Below are positions 1 to 7,334 of a stretch of DNA of 41,671 bases, one piece after another. Position numbers and translations under genes: made by a program. The stretch is from positions 1 to 41,671 of IMG/VR virus record IMGVR_UViG_3300009093_001233; one strand, 5' to 3'. The notes beneath the pieces are model-generated. The model saw nothing but the letters and a program-made list of their open reading frames with translations, was not told the DNA's origin and searched no databases. Within the stretch, counting starts at the first letter, position 1. Every line of letters starts with the position of its first letter. The stretch is from a virus.

Positions 1-642
1 ATGAACGGCAATACCTTGCAAGCTGATCTGGTTCGTTTGTTCGAGCGCCATGACGTGGAGCTGGAGCAGGATGAAGATTGGCTGGTTACCGACGGCGATT
101 TTCCCGCCGTGCGCGCCAGCTGGCATGAGGGCGCGGAAGGTGCTCCGGGCCGGTTGGACGTGGATGTAGTGCTCAGCGAAGAGCGTCACATCGAGGAAAG
201 CTTTGCCGGCCATGGAGGCGGTGACGCCGGTGTACGCGATGCGCTGAAGGCATTCGAACGCAACGCCTTGTACGTGCTGTTGGCTGCTTGCTGGTACGTC
301 ACCGACGATCGGCGTATTCAATTGCAAAGTTGGGATCTGGGGCTGCGGAGCTGGGATGTGTTCGTCGGCCCGCTGACGTTCAGTCGTGACGATGTGGCGG
401 CACCCGAAGGCTTGTTGTCGGGTTTGCAGGATGCTCTGCGCAATGAATCATTGAGCGGCGAGTTGCATTGGATCCGCCTGTTCCATCGTCGCGCCGATGA
501 CGGTTCGGTGGTTACCGAGGCGTTGCTGGATAACCAGCCATGGCCGGGTGGGGATCGCCTGCTGAGTCAGCTGGCTTGGCCGTCGACGGAGAAGGGATAC
601 AGCGCGCGTTGCTTCGTTGCGCTGGATATTCGCGACTACTGA
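1..642 (+). CDS. DUF6348-like hypothetical protein
   Basis: A 213-aa soluble protein with no signal peptide or membrane segment. The acidic N-terminal half has a run 'LDVDVVLSEERHIEESFAGHG', followed by an alanine-rich helix (about residues 78-98). A 'LHWIRLFHRR...LLDNQPW' segment near the C terminus is the feature I associate with the DUF6348 family, which has no known function. The ATG is the first base of the window, so I cannot see a ribosome site or rule out a start further upstream. It lies outside the recognisable phage genes and is probably a host gene flanking the prophage. The family assignment is from memory of the pattern, not a search. Confidence 0.6.
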   Translation: MNGNTLQADLVRLFERHDVELEQDEDWLVTDGDFPAVRASWHEGAEGAPGRLDVDVVLSEERHIEESFAGHGGGDAGVRDALKAFERNALYVLLAACWYVTDDRRIQLQSWDLGLRSWDVFVGPLTFSRDDVAAPEGLLSGLQDALRNESLSGELHWIRLFHRRADDGSVVTEALLDNQPWPGGDRLLSQLAWPSTEKGYSARCFVALDIRDY

Positions 643-986
643 GTGCGTGCATCGCCCTTGCGGCAGGCCATTAATTTGCTACCCATCGCACCTGACACGG
701 CGGGGTCGCGCGCATCGCGCCATTAAGCGGGAGCGTACGTCAACTTGATCACGCTCTCGACTTCATTTAACTACCGCCGTCTCCTTATTTAGTGGCGTTC
801 GCTTTCGAACCGAAGCGAACACACCAGGATCACGCCTCTCCGCCCGGCCACATGCCCGGTTGTTGGCCGGGCACAGCAAGGATAAGCTGCCGCAAGAGCT
901 AATGAGTTGTATAGAGCTCTCTCTGCGAGATCGGGAATGTATAACCAGATAGGCTTGTCACTGGTCAGGCGGCACGACAACTAACG
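643..986. other. Intergenic stretch, no gene seen
   Basis: This stretch holds no convincing coding frame. The only structure noted is a short inverted repeat, TGCCCGG (853-859) against CCGGGCA (867-873). It has no following T-tract, so it is not a clear terminator. No promoter could be assigned for the gene that starts at 987. Confidence 0.4.
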
Positions 987-1379
987 ATGAATTCTTTGAG
1001 CCACGAACAGGCTTCGCCATCGTTGCACGGTTCCTGCCACTGTGGCTCAGTGCGCCTTGCGCTTCCAGCAGCACCCGAAATAGCGACGAGTTGCAACTGT
1101 TCGTTATGTCGCCGCACGGGAGGGATATGGGCTTACTATGGACTCGGCTCAGTCTCAATCGAAGGCCACCCCGAGAACACGGAAAGCTATATTTGGGGCG
1201 ATCGATCTTTGCGGAATGTGCGGTGCAAGATCTGCGGTATCGTCACCCATTGGGAGCCGATTGAATCAACACCCGGCGCTCGCCACGGCGTTAACCTACG
1301 AAATTTTGAACCCGCGCTTCTGGAGTCGGTTGTCATCAGACGCTTCGATGGGGCGGACACCTGGAAATTCTTGGATTGA
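987..1379 (+). CDS. GFA (CENP-V/Gfa) family zinc protein
   Basis: A 130-aa protein with the diagnostic GFA-family pattern. 'GSCHCGSVRL' at residues 16-25 and 'CNCSLCRR' at about 36-43 supply the first metal ligands. 'CKICGIVTHW' at about 81-90 completes the second site, and 'GVNLRNFEP' follows. The family is named after glutathione-dependent formaldehyde-activating enzyme, but most members have no proven substrate. Predicted to be a soluble, zinc-binding, single-domain protein of normal family length. It reads toward the prophage and is the last probable host gene before it. Its end is intact, so the integration site, if it lies here, is in the following 170 bp rather than inside this gene. 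Confidence 0.85.
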   Translation: MNSLSHEQASPSLHGSCHCGSVRLALPAAPEIATSCNCSLCRRTGGIWAYYGLGSVSIEGHPENTESYIWGDRSLRNVRCKICGIVTHWEPIESTPGARHGVNLRNFEPALLESVVIRRFDGADTWKFLD

Positions 1380-1506
1380 AGACTGCCGCTTTTCGCACGG
1401 GTACTCCGCGGAAAGTGGGGTGGGGCAGTTTTCTGGATGAGCATCGTATCTACGTTCCGAAAAATTGTTCTGACCCGTTTGTTTCCGTTGTCCCCATGAT
1501 GGACTG

Positions 1507-1528
1507 GGCCTACGAAGTCCCGTAGGCC
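1507..1528. terminator. Inverted repeat between host gene and prophage
   Basis: GGCCTACG (1507-1514) pairs with CGTAGGCC (1521-1528) across a 6-base loop. A T6 run (1543-1548) follows, but 14 bases later. It lies between two converging genes (GFA + and PrtN -), so it could be a weak terminator or part of the attachment region. I cannot tell which. Confidence 0.35.
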
Positions 1529-1553
1529 GCGCCACTATGCGGTTTTTTGAAGA

Positions 1554-1835
1554 TCAATTTTTTGTCGGTAGCACCGTGGTAGCACTGGGTCTATTGAGGC
1601 GGTGCCAGTCGCGAGCCGCCTGGGTCTTTAGATCATCCAAATAACTGGCCAGCTTTCCTGCGTCCACCAGCCAGGGTGACTTCTGGGAGCCGGCCCGAAA
1701 TGTGGGTACGGGTAACGACTGTTTTCCTGCCCGTTTGGCCGCCTCCTCCGGAGCGAGTCCAAATAGGTGCGCGCAGCGTTCAAGCGGGATATGACCAGTA
1801 CCGTACTCGGCCATAAGAGCGAAAAAGGTGTTCAT
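1554..1835 (-). CDS. PrtN-family (pyocin activator-like) regulator
   Basis: A 93-aa protein beginning MNTFFALMAEYGTGHIPLE, the typical opening of the PrtN family. A helix-turn-helix-like middle ('LERCAHLFGLAPEEAAKRA') and 'SPWLVDAGKLASYLDDL' follow. In Pseudomonas, PrtN activates pyocin genes. Prophage relatives near integrase genes are of unproven function and might regulate int or excision. The start at 1835 was preferred over an upstream ATG (1883) because it has an AGGGGG ribosome site and overlaps the stop of the upstream gene as ATGA. It is the last gene of the left operon. In the circular phage it would be next to int across the attachment site. Confidence 0.8.
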   Translation of the reverse strand: MNTFFALMAEYGTGHIPLERCAHLFGLAPEEAAKRAGKQSLPVPTFRAGSQKSPWLVDAGKLASYLDDLKTQAARDWHRLNRPSATTVLPTKN

Positions 1836-2047
1836 GAATCCCCCTGGTGCGGCACGTCCAACCAGGTGCCGCGAACCTTCCATTGTTGCCTCATGTCTTC
1901 ACGCAGCTGATCGGCGGCCACCTGGCCGCGCTTTCCTGCTACGAGCTTGCATAACTCATCGACTTTCGCTCGGGTCGTATAGCCCTCTCTAATGCGTGCC
2001 CTCGCCTCAAAGACACGCCGTTGCTGTTCCTGGTCAGCCCGCGTCAT
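1832..2047 (-). CDS. Small hypothetical phage protein
   Basis: A 71-aa highly charged protein ('ADQEQQRRVFEARARIREGYTTRAKVDELCKLVAGKRG') predicted to be mostly helical. It resembles small proteins found with PrtN-type genes in xanthomonad prophages (possibly DUF7696; family recalled, not checked). It overlaps the PrtN gene by four bases (ATGA), so the two are probably translated together. There is no catalytic or metal-binding motif and no function is proposed. Confidence 0.65.
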   Translation of the reverse strand: MTRADQEQQRRVFEARARIREGYTTRAKVDELCKLVAGKRGQVAADQLREDMRQQWKVRGTWLDVPHQGDS

Positions 2048-2061
2048 GTGGTCTAGGTTCC

Positions 2062-2379
2062 TTAGGCATGAGCAGCCCCTTGGCGCCGACGAACGCGGCG
2101 TGGAAGGGGTAGGACGGATGGCTCACTGGATGGCGGTGGCAGAGCGAGTCGCATCTGACCAAAGCGCTGACCCCAGTCGTTGATAGCCCCTTGTAGATCC
2201 GCGTACAGGCCCGTACAGCGACCGCAGCGACATTCCAAGCTATGACGCGTTGCCGGGACGTCAAACCTCATGGTTTCACGGCGCGAGCGGCCGTGGGTGA
2301 CGTAGTGGCGAGGCTCGTGGTTGCAGGCGCTACATGGCCAGAACGTTCCCACCGGAGTGGGTTTATGGTGTTGATGCAT
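2062..2379 (-). CDS. Small Cys/His-containing phage protein
   Basis: A 105-aa protein with two potential metal-binding pairs: 'CSACNHEPRH' (residues 17-26) and 'LECRCGRCTG' (about 49-58). A conserved-looking tail 'YADLQGAINDWGQRFGQM' follows. The Cys spacing suggests a small zinc-binding domain. DNA or RNA binding is possible but not shown. It starts three bases after the stop of the upstream gene and belongs to the same minus-strand early operon. An overlapping frame at 2034-2264 was judged a shadow. Confidence 0.6.
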   Translation of the reverse strand: MHQHHKPTPVGTFWPCSACNHEPRHYVTHGRSRRETMRFDVPATRHSLECRCGRCTGLYADLQGAINDWGQRFGQMRLALPPPSSEPSVLPLPRRVRRRQGAAHA

Positions 2380-2382
2380 GGC

Positions 2383-2880
2383 TCAGTGCTCCACGGTCGC
2401 GATGGCGTAGTGACCGAACATGTCGGGCGCCTTGATGACGCCATGGCGCTGCATGCGGTCGAGCATCTCCCTCGCTTGGGATGTGCCTAGCTCGGCCAGC
2501 TCGACGGGCGTGGTCGCCGTCGCGCCACCGTGGCGGCGAACTGCCACCACAATGCGCGCGTAGGCGGAGTCGCCGCGTAATGCGCCGATCAGCGACGGCG
2601 ATGTGGCAGGTAGGCCGACACCGCCGATCAATTCGCCACAAGCAGCTCGGAGCGCCAGTGCGCGTTCCTCGGTCAAGATGCCCATCGTGATAGCTAAGGC
2701 AATGGCGCCGTTCACATAGGCCGAGTGCTGCTTCGCGGCCTCGGGATTGGTTTTGGCATCAAGCCCGAGGCGGTTTGCCATGCGAAGGACAGCGAGTTCG
2801 ACCGTTCCAGCGAGAGCTGCTTTACTGCGGCGCTGACGTCCAGTAGTGACCGCCGCCTTGGTTGCGGGTTGCGTCTGCAT
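2383..2880 (-). CDS. Hypothetical phage protein
   Basis: A 165-aa soluble protein. The basic N terminus ('GRQRRSKAALAGTVELAVLRMANRLG') precedes an alanine-rich helical segment. The C-terminal half, 'GGATATTPVELAELGTSQAREMLDRMQRHGVIKAPDMFGHYAI', looks like a winged-helix unit (helix-turn-helix followed by a short hairpin), so DNA binding is plausible. The ATG at 2880 was chosen; a longer frame to 2961 starts with TTG and has a low-complexity leader. It is part of the early operon with short gaps on both sides. I do not recognise the family. Confidence 0.6.
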   Translation of the reverse strand: MQTQPATKAAVTTGRQRRSKAALAGTVELAVLRMANRLGLDAKTNPEAAKQHSAYVNGAIALAITMGILTEERALALRAACGELIGGVGLPATSPSLIGALRGDSAYARIVVAVRRHGGATATTPVELAELGTSQAREMLDRMQRHGVIKAPDMFGHYAIATVEH

Positions 2881-2887
2881 GGTCGCC

Positions 2888-3100
2888 TCACCGAAACGCG
2901 TGTTGAAGGATAGGGAGGACGAACGGTAGAAATCCGCACGTCGCCATGACGATGCCGGCAAAATAGGCCGCCATCAGGTCGTACTCGCCATAGGGTCGAG
3001 CCTGGATACGAAATGCCGCGCGGGCACGCCGCAACCAGGTGCGATGGTTGGTAGACTGGGCGCGGAGCTTGAGTCCGACCGAAGCGTTCAAAACGTGCAT
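2888..3100 (-). CDS. Small single-pass membrane protein
   Basis: A 70-aa protein with a basic N-terminal half ('LRRARAAFRIQARPYGEYD') and a C-terminal hydrophobic segment, 'AAYFAGIVMATCGFLPFVLPIL', long enough to span the membrane once. The start at 3100 is supported by a strong AAAGGAG ribosome site. It sits between the replication protein and the 165-aa protein. Small membrane proteins in this position can act in superinfection exclusion or host modulation, but nothing in the sequence decides that. Confidence 0.6.
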   Translation of the reverse strand: MHVLNASVGLKLRAQSTNHRTWLRRARAAFRIQARPYGEYDLMAAYFAGIVMATCGFLPFVLPILQHAFR

Positions 3101-3147
3101 ATGTGCTCCTTTCGTGGATGTCAGGTAGGGCGTGGGGAGTGCTGCAA

Positions 3148-5871
3148 TCACTCCCCCAAGCTCCACCCTCGGTGAGCCGCTTTTTTCGGCTGTTCGTTGG
3201 GGCCGCGCTGGAAAACCCAGCACTTCACGCTGCGGCCTTTGCTTTCGTCGGTTTCGTTGACCAGGTACAAGGCGCTATTGACGGTTTTCACGTCGACGAA
3301 CTTGCGCGTGCGTGATCCGCGCAGGTATTTCTTGAGGTCGGCCAGCACCGGCACCTGTAGGCGCATTTCGGCGGCCAGCTGCTGGAAGTGGTTGAGGTTG
3401 ACCGCGATTTCAGCTGGGTTGCGGCTGTGGTTGAGCCGCGGTGCCGCCGCATCCCAACTGTCGATGTATTCGAACCGCTCCCAGAATTCCTGCACCACCT
3501 TGTGATCGCTGCTGATCGTCTGCTGACGCTCCACCGCCATGGCGTGCACTTCGTCGTGTACGGCCTTCTTTTGCTCGGAAGTGAAGGGCAGGATGTCGGT
3601 CAAGGCCTTGAACACCGCAAGCAGCTGGCCATGGTTCTTGGCTATACGCGTCGTCTTGACGTGCGGGTTGGCCAATAGCTCCATTTCGTACGCACCAACG
3701 CTGGAGTTAATCGTCTCCATCGTCTTGGCCTCAGATCGCGTGGCGAGGATCAGGAAATAGCTAACAACGTCCACCGGCATCTGTTCCAGCTTGAGCGCCT
3801 TGGCGCGTGTTTCGGGCGTATGCGCGGAGCGGTCGACGGTGATGTGGCAGATACGCTGCATGATCGCCTCGGACGCCTCGACTCTGGCGTTCTGGCTGAT
3901 GACGACGGTGGCGCGAAAAGGTGGTTCACGCGTTTCGTTGCCGCTGTTCTTCACGCCGGTGGAACGTACGGCGCGGCCGTTGTACGCGGTTTTCAGCTCG
4001 TCCCAATCAAACTTTTTCTTGGCGTCGTCGCCTTCGCGGTCGCTCTCGATCAGCACAACAGGGAGGTTGGACACCTGGGCAAAATTGCGGGATCGCGCGG
4101 CGGGCGTGGACTTCGAGGGGTCGAAACCTTCGTAGTCGCGTCGGCCGACAAGCTTCCACAGAAATTCCACTAGCGTGGACTTGCCGGAGCCTGCCTCGCC
4201 GACCAGCTCGAAGAACGGGTACGACTTCTGTTTCTCGCGGATTTGCTCGGCAAAAATGGAACCGAACCAAAATGTCAGCGCAACAAGTCCTTTGGCACCG
4301 AAGCATGCCCACACCAGGTCAAGCCATTGGTCGCTATACGCGTTGCGATCGCGGCTGATGGTCAGTTGCGGCGAGTGCGTGAGGGTTTTGAGGTTGAGCC
4401 GGCCGATGTCGAAATAGTCTTCGTCATTCAGCTCATGCACCGAGCCTTCCTTCACAGCCAGGTCGCCGAAGACGTAGGTTTTATGGTCTTTGGCGTACCC
4501 GATGTAATCGATGGTCTGCACGGTTTTGATGCCGAATAGTTGAACCTTGATGATTCGATCCAGTTGTTGGCTCGTGCCAGTCCACACCGCGCCGGGTGCG
4601 ATGCTAAGAAGCCGCTTTTTGAACTCGCTCGCGCTGGAAAGGCTGCCGCCGGCGAAGGTGCTTTTGATCGTCGCGCCGGCGTGGGGAAACGACACGCGGT
4701 AGTAGTACCAACTCTCGTCGGTGACCGGATTGGCCTGGAAATACAGCGGATGCGGGTAGCAATTGGCGAGTTCGACGTTGTCGCAGGATTCGGCCAAAGC
4801 CTTTTCACGTAGTTGCGGGTCGTCCAGTTCTTCGTCCTCGCCCTTGTCCTGCAATTGCTGCATGGCCTTGTCGTAGGCTTTGAGATCGAGGTCGAACCAG
4901 TAGAGTCGATTGTCGTGTTCGTAGAAGAAGCTCGACATGCCGGTGCGTGCATACATCAAGCGCGCCTTTTCCATGTGAGTCGCCGCGATCAGCAGCGAAC
5001 CCTGATACAGGTATTCCTCGACGTCCTTCTGGGCGAGTCGGCCTGCAAGGTGTTGGTCGTTCCAGTCGACCTTGTCACGGCTACTCTGCGGGATAGTCGC
5101 CGCTTCACACTTCCACCCATCCTCCCTGGCACGCTTGACCCAACGAATCGTGTATTCACGCCCGGCCTTGTCACCATCGAGCGCCCACACCAGCGTGGGG
5201 CGCTTCTTGCCCTGGCAAAGATCGGCGAGTCGCTTGAGGTAGAGCGACGGGTAGTTATTGCAGGACATCGCCGACACGGCGCTGATGCTGTTATCGATCA
5301 GCGCGCATGAGTCGAAGATGCCCTCGACGATCCACAGCTTGTCCCTTTTGGTGACCGCATCGTCGTGAAGGGTTGGATGCACCCATGCATGACCCTGGTA
5401 GGACTTGCCAGCCGCAAACCGAGCTTTCATCTTGCCGAAGCGCTGCGGTCTGTCGATCAATCGTTCCCAGTAGGAGCCTCCTGGGAGCGGAAAACGCACA
5501 GTCGCACTGGTGTGCTGGGAATCGCTGTCGCGAAACAACTCCTCGCTGTAGGCACCGCGAAGCGTGGACACGTTGAGGCCGCGCGAGCTAGACAAATACG
5601 CATCAGCCGCTGCGTTGGGATCGCTCTCAGTGCGCTTGAATCGATCTGACCAGTTATCGAAGAGGTCGTCGTAGATATCCTTGATGCGGGACTCGTGACC
5701 ACAATTGTTCGTGCGGCCGCAACGCAATACCCAGGGCGCCTTCGCACTGGCATACAACTCATTCTTGCTGCAATCGGGGCACTTACCCCCGCGCAGCCAA
5801 TCCTTCTTTTCTTTGAAGCCATAGTGCTTGACCAGGCGCCGAGTGACTTCGTCGAGCAGTTGCGGGTTCAA
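3148..5871 (-). CDS. Zn-finger/Toprim primase-helicase replication protein
   Basis: A 907-aa replication protein. Residues 31-59 form a primase-type zinc finger (C31, C34, C51, C57 or H59). A Toprim domain follows, with 'IVEGIFD' (E183) and 'ALDGDKAGR' (D232, D234). A P-loop NTPase/helicase domain has Walker A GEAGSGKST (558-566) and a Walker B-like LPVVLIESD (603-611). The domain order is comparable to P4 alpha-type primase-helicases, which also bind iterons in their origin. I expect this protein to start theta replication, probably at the repeat array near 40.1 kb (inference). The TTG at 5871 was chosen: it overlaps the previous stop as TTGA and has an AGGGGGAA ribosome site. The frame stays open to a GTG at 5913. 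No P2 gpA gene is present. Confidence 0.88.
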   Translation of the reverse strand: MNPQLLDEVTRRLVKHYGFKEKKDWLRGGKCPDCSKNELYASAKAPWVLRCGRTNNCGHESRIKDIYDDLFDNWSDRFKRTESDPNAAADAYLSSSRGLNVSTLRGAYSEELFRDSDSQHTSATVRFPLPGGSYWERLIDRPQRFGKMKARFAAGKSYQGHAWVHPTLHDDAVTKRDKLWIVEGIFDSCALIDNSISAVSAMSCNNYPSLYLKRLADLCQGKKRPTLVWALDGDKAGREYTIRWVKRAREDGWKCEAATIPQSSRDKVDWNDQHLAGRLAQKDVEEYLYQGSLLIAATHMEKARLMYARTGMSSFFYEHDNRLYWFDLDLKAYDKAMQQLQDKGEDEELDDPQLREKALAESCDNVELANCYPHPLYFQANPVTDESWYYYRVSFPHAGATIKSTFAGGSLSSASEFKKRLLSIAPGAVWTGTSQQLDRIIKVQLFGIKTVQTIDYIGYAKDHKTYVFGDLAVKEGSVHELNDEDYFDIGRLNLKTLTHSPQLTISRDRNAYSDQWLDLVWACFGAKGLVALTFWFGSIFAEQIREKQKSYPFFELVGEAGSGKSTLVEFLWKLVGRRDYEGFDPSKSTPAARSRNFAQVSNLPVVLIESDREGDDAKKKFDWDELKTAYNGRAVRSTGVKNSGNETREPPFRATVVISQNARVEASEAIMQRICHITVDRSAHTPETRAKALKLEQMPVDVVSYFLILATRSEAKTMETINSSVGAYEMELLANPHVKTTRIAKNHGQLLAVFKALTDILPFTSEQKKAVHDEVHAMAVERQQTISSDHKVVQEFWERFEYIDSWDAAAPRLNHSRNPAEIAVNLNHFQQLAAEMRLQVPVLADLKKYLRGSRTRKFVDVKTVNSALYLVNETDESKGRSVKCWVFQRGPNEQPKKAAHRGWSLGE

Positions 5872-6422
5872 GCCTGTTCCCCCTGCAACTTCGCAGCGAG
5901 GCCTGCCGGCCACCAGCGAATGCCGCCCATGCCGCCGCGACCGTCAGCCAGAACCCGGCCATACGCGGTCGCTTGCACCAGATGGCGTCGCGTCGTCGTT
6001 ACCGACTGGCCGTATCGCTCAGCCACTTGGCGCGTGAACACGCCATAGAGGCAGGCTGACTTGTCGCCGTTGCGCAGGACAATGGCGCGTTCCAGCGATG
6101 CATGCAGGAAGCGCTTCTCGAATGCCTCACGAGCCAGGGTTTCGAGCGCGGGGACGACATTCAGATATTTAGGGCGCTTTTCCCACATAGATGCCGACGG
6201 GCCGCATATCGCACCTGGCTTGCGCATGACGCCACAGAAGGTGCCCAGGTATTCGGTGCGCTCATCGTCGTAGCGCGCGTCATCGTCATCCTGGTCGATA
6301 ACGCTTAGTGGGCGGCAGTCGGGTGGCAGCTTGCAAAGATGAAGGGGTTTGGTAGATGGGTCGCTGAACAGGTGGAGTGCGTGGTAGTGGATGCAGTTCT
6401 GGCAGCGTTGTAGCGCGCTCAT
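5868..6422 (-). CDS. Cys-rich hypothetical phage protein
   Basis: A 184-aa protein. The N-terminal half has scattered Cys/His ('RCQNCIHYHALHL', 'HLCKLPPDCRP', 'GTFCGVMRKPGAICGP') consistent with a zinc-binding fold. The C-terminal half has a helix-turn-helix-like stretch ('FTRQVAERYGQSVTTTRRHLVQATAYGRV'). Its stop overlaps the TTG of the primase-helicase and its ATG overlaps the stop of the upstream gene (ATGA), so all three are translationally coupled. That placement suggests a role tied to replication, for example a loader or regulator. This is inference; I do not recognise the family. Confidence 0.65.
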   Translation of the reverse strand: MSALQRCQNCIHYHALHLFSDPSTKPLHLCKLPPDCRPLSVIDQDDDDARYDDERTEYLGTFCGVMRKPGAICGPSASMWEKRPKYLNVVPALETLAREAFEKRFLHASLERAIVLRNGDKSACLYGVFTRQVAERYGQSVTTTRRHLVQATAYGRVLADGRGGMGGIRWWPAGLAAKLQGEQA

Positions 6423-6676
6423 GGGCGGACGTCCGCTGGCGTAAGGTCGAGGAAAGCTGCTGCTTTCGCCAGCTGTTCGCGTGGCATGTCAAAGGCCACC
6501 GTGCCGATCCAAAGGCACGGAGCTGCGCCCATTTCCATGCGGACGTCCGCACGCTGGAACGAAGCGAACGCGAGGGTCTTACCGCAGGCGTGGAGTTGTG
6601 CCGTGCCTGCGAGGCCACCGGTTCGCGACAGTTGCAGCGCGAGTCCCTCATGGATGGCGAGGTGTAGGTTGGCCAT
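6419..6676 (-). CDS. Small hypothetical phage protein
   Basis: An 85-aa soluble protein ('MANLHLAIHEGLALQLSRTGG...TPADVRP') with no recognisable motif. It overlaps the next gene by four bases (ATGA) and its start overlaps the upstream stop by one base (TGATG). It is therefore part of a tightly packed early operon that leads into the primase-helicase. Function unknown. Confidence 0.6.
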   Translation of the reverse strand: MANLHLAIHEGLALQLSRTGGLAGTAQLHACGKTLAFASFQRADVRMEMGAAPCLWIGTVAFDMPREQLAKAAAFLDLTPADVRP

Positions 6677-6942
6677 CAGTGGGCCTCCTGACGCGTCACG
6701 TAGGCTTCCAGCAGAGGACGGAGCGCGCTGACGTGGCGGTTGCAGATCGACTGCAGCAGTTCGTATGCGCCGTCGCTGTCGAGCATGCCGGCATTGATTC
6801 CGGCAGCGATCGCGCCGGCAGCGCCGAACATGGCGACCTGGCAGCGTTGGAGCTCCTCGACAGCGGCGGAGAGAAGGCGACGACGGTCGCGGAGCTGGCT
6901 ACGGCGCAGGCGTGCGCTTGCAGCACGTTGGGACGCGGGCAT
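6676..6942 (-). CDS. Small helical phage protein, first gene of early operon
   Basis: An 88-aa protein: a basic N terminus ('ASQRAASARLRRSQLRDRRRLLSAAVEEL') followed by 'INAGMLDSDGAYELLQSICNRHVSALRPLLEAYV'. The C-terminal pattern resembles the small protein at 40297-40509 ('LHAGVIDPDHVQTLLETYSAGVRARLDELV'). The ATG at 6942 has an AAAAGGAA ribosome site. The frame stays open to 7263, but that extension crosses the C4-like RNA region and is probably not translated as one protein. It is the first gene after the antisense-RNA leader, so its expression would be controlled by that element. Confidence 0.65.
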   Translation of the reverse strand: MPASQRAASARLRRSQLRDRRRLLSAAVEELQRCQVAMFGAAGAIAAGINAGMLDSDGAYELLQSICNRHVSALRPLLEAYVTRQEAH

Positions 6943-6978
6943 GGTCAGATTCCTTTTTGATGTGGAATCCGTCATCCC

Positions 6979-6988
6979 GCTGCTAAAC
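6979..6988 (-). promoter_or_regulatory. seqC-like target of the antisense RNA
   Basis: On the minus strand this reads GTTTAGCAGC, identical to the copy at 7168-7177. It lies between the putative antisense RNA and the first early gene, inside a hairpin with arms at 6969-6974 and 6993-6998 (CCGTCA/TGACGG). It is complementary to the CTGCTAAC element at 7009-7016. This matches the position of seqC in the P4 immunity locus. Confidence 0.55.
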
Positions 6989-7006
6989 AGGGTGACGGAC
7001 GACGCA

Positions 7007-7099
7007 GGGTTAGCAGACCGGTCAAAAGGAAACCCGGCGAGCCCGAAGGCTCCCCTGCGCCGCCCGCCATAAGCTGGCTTGCGGTGTGCGTACTCGCCC
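7007..7099 (-). ncRNA. C4/P4 CI-type antisense immunity RNA
   Basis: The minus-strand RNA would contain a GCC/GGC stem, a strong hairpin GAGCC-UUCG-GGCUC (7039-7052), a CCGG/CCGG pairing, and end in CUGCUAACCC (7016 to 7007). That last element is complementary to two GTTTAGCAGC copies flanking the RNA. This three-part arrangement (target, antisense, target, then replication genes) is the known layout of the P4 CI RNA and the related C4 RNAs of P1/P7. There, pairing in the leader ends transcription of downstream genes. The ends are estimated from the structure, not seen. A covariance search against the Rfam C4 antisense RNA family would decide it. Confidence 0.72.
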
Positions 7100-7167
7100 G
7101 CGCGAAACAGGCGAAGAAAAAGCGCCGGCATCGACAGATGGGCGCTTACGCGCCTTTTGAAGTTCGA

Positions 7168-7179
7168 GCTGCTAAACCC
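7168..7179 (-). promoter_or_regulatory. seqA-like target of the antisense RNA
   Basis: Minus strand GGGTTTAGCAGC. It pairs with the CTGCTAACCC element at 7007-7016 over ten base pairs with one bulged U. It lies upstream of the antisense RNA and just after a hairpin GTCACCG/CGGTGAC (7181-7200). This is equivalent to seqA of P4. Confidence 0.55.
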
Positions 7180-7207
7180 GGTCACCGATTTTGCGGTGAC
7201 GGTCGAA

Positions 7208-7236
7208 GCATCCCTCCGAATGTGGGCCACTGTCAA
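7208..7236 (-). promoter_or_regulatory. Candidate early promoter (TTGACA)
   Basis: A consensus -35 box TTGACA reads from 7236 to 7231 on the minus strand. The -10 region 17-18 bases downstream is weak (GGATGC or GATGCT). It lies about 55 bases before the seqA-like element, where P4 has its PLE promoter. It would drive the antisense RNA and the early/replication operon down to the PrtN gene. Confidence 0.45.
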
Positions 7237-7334
7237 CGGTGCTTCGAACGTTTTTGCTTTCATGGGGCAAGCCGTGTCCGTTCCGGCCGCCTGGGGCGGC
7301 CGGTCGAGGTAATAGGGGAGGCGCAGGGCGCCGG

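Noticed and set aside
1138-1535. Alternative frames over and after the GFA gene on both strands
   Set aside because: Shadows of the GFA gene; its Cys motifs are only in the frame 987-1379.
2034-2264. 76-codon minus-strand frame overlapping the Cys/His protein gene
   Set aside because: Overlaps 2062-2379 in another frame; lacks the Cys pairs and a ribosome site.
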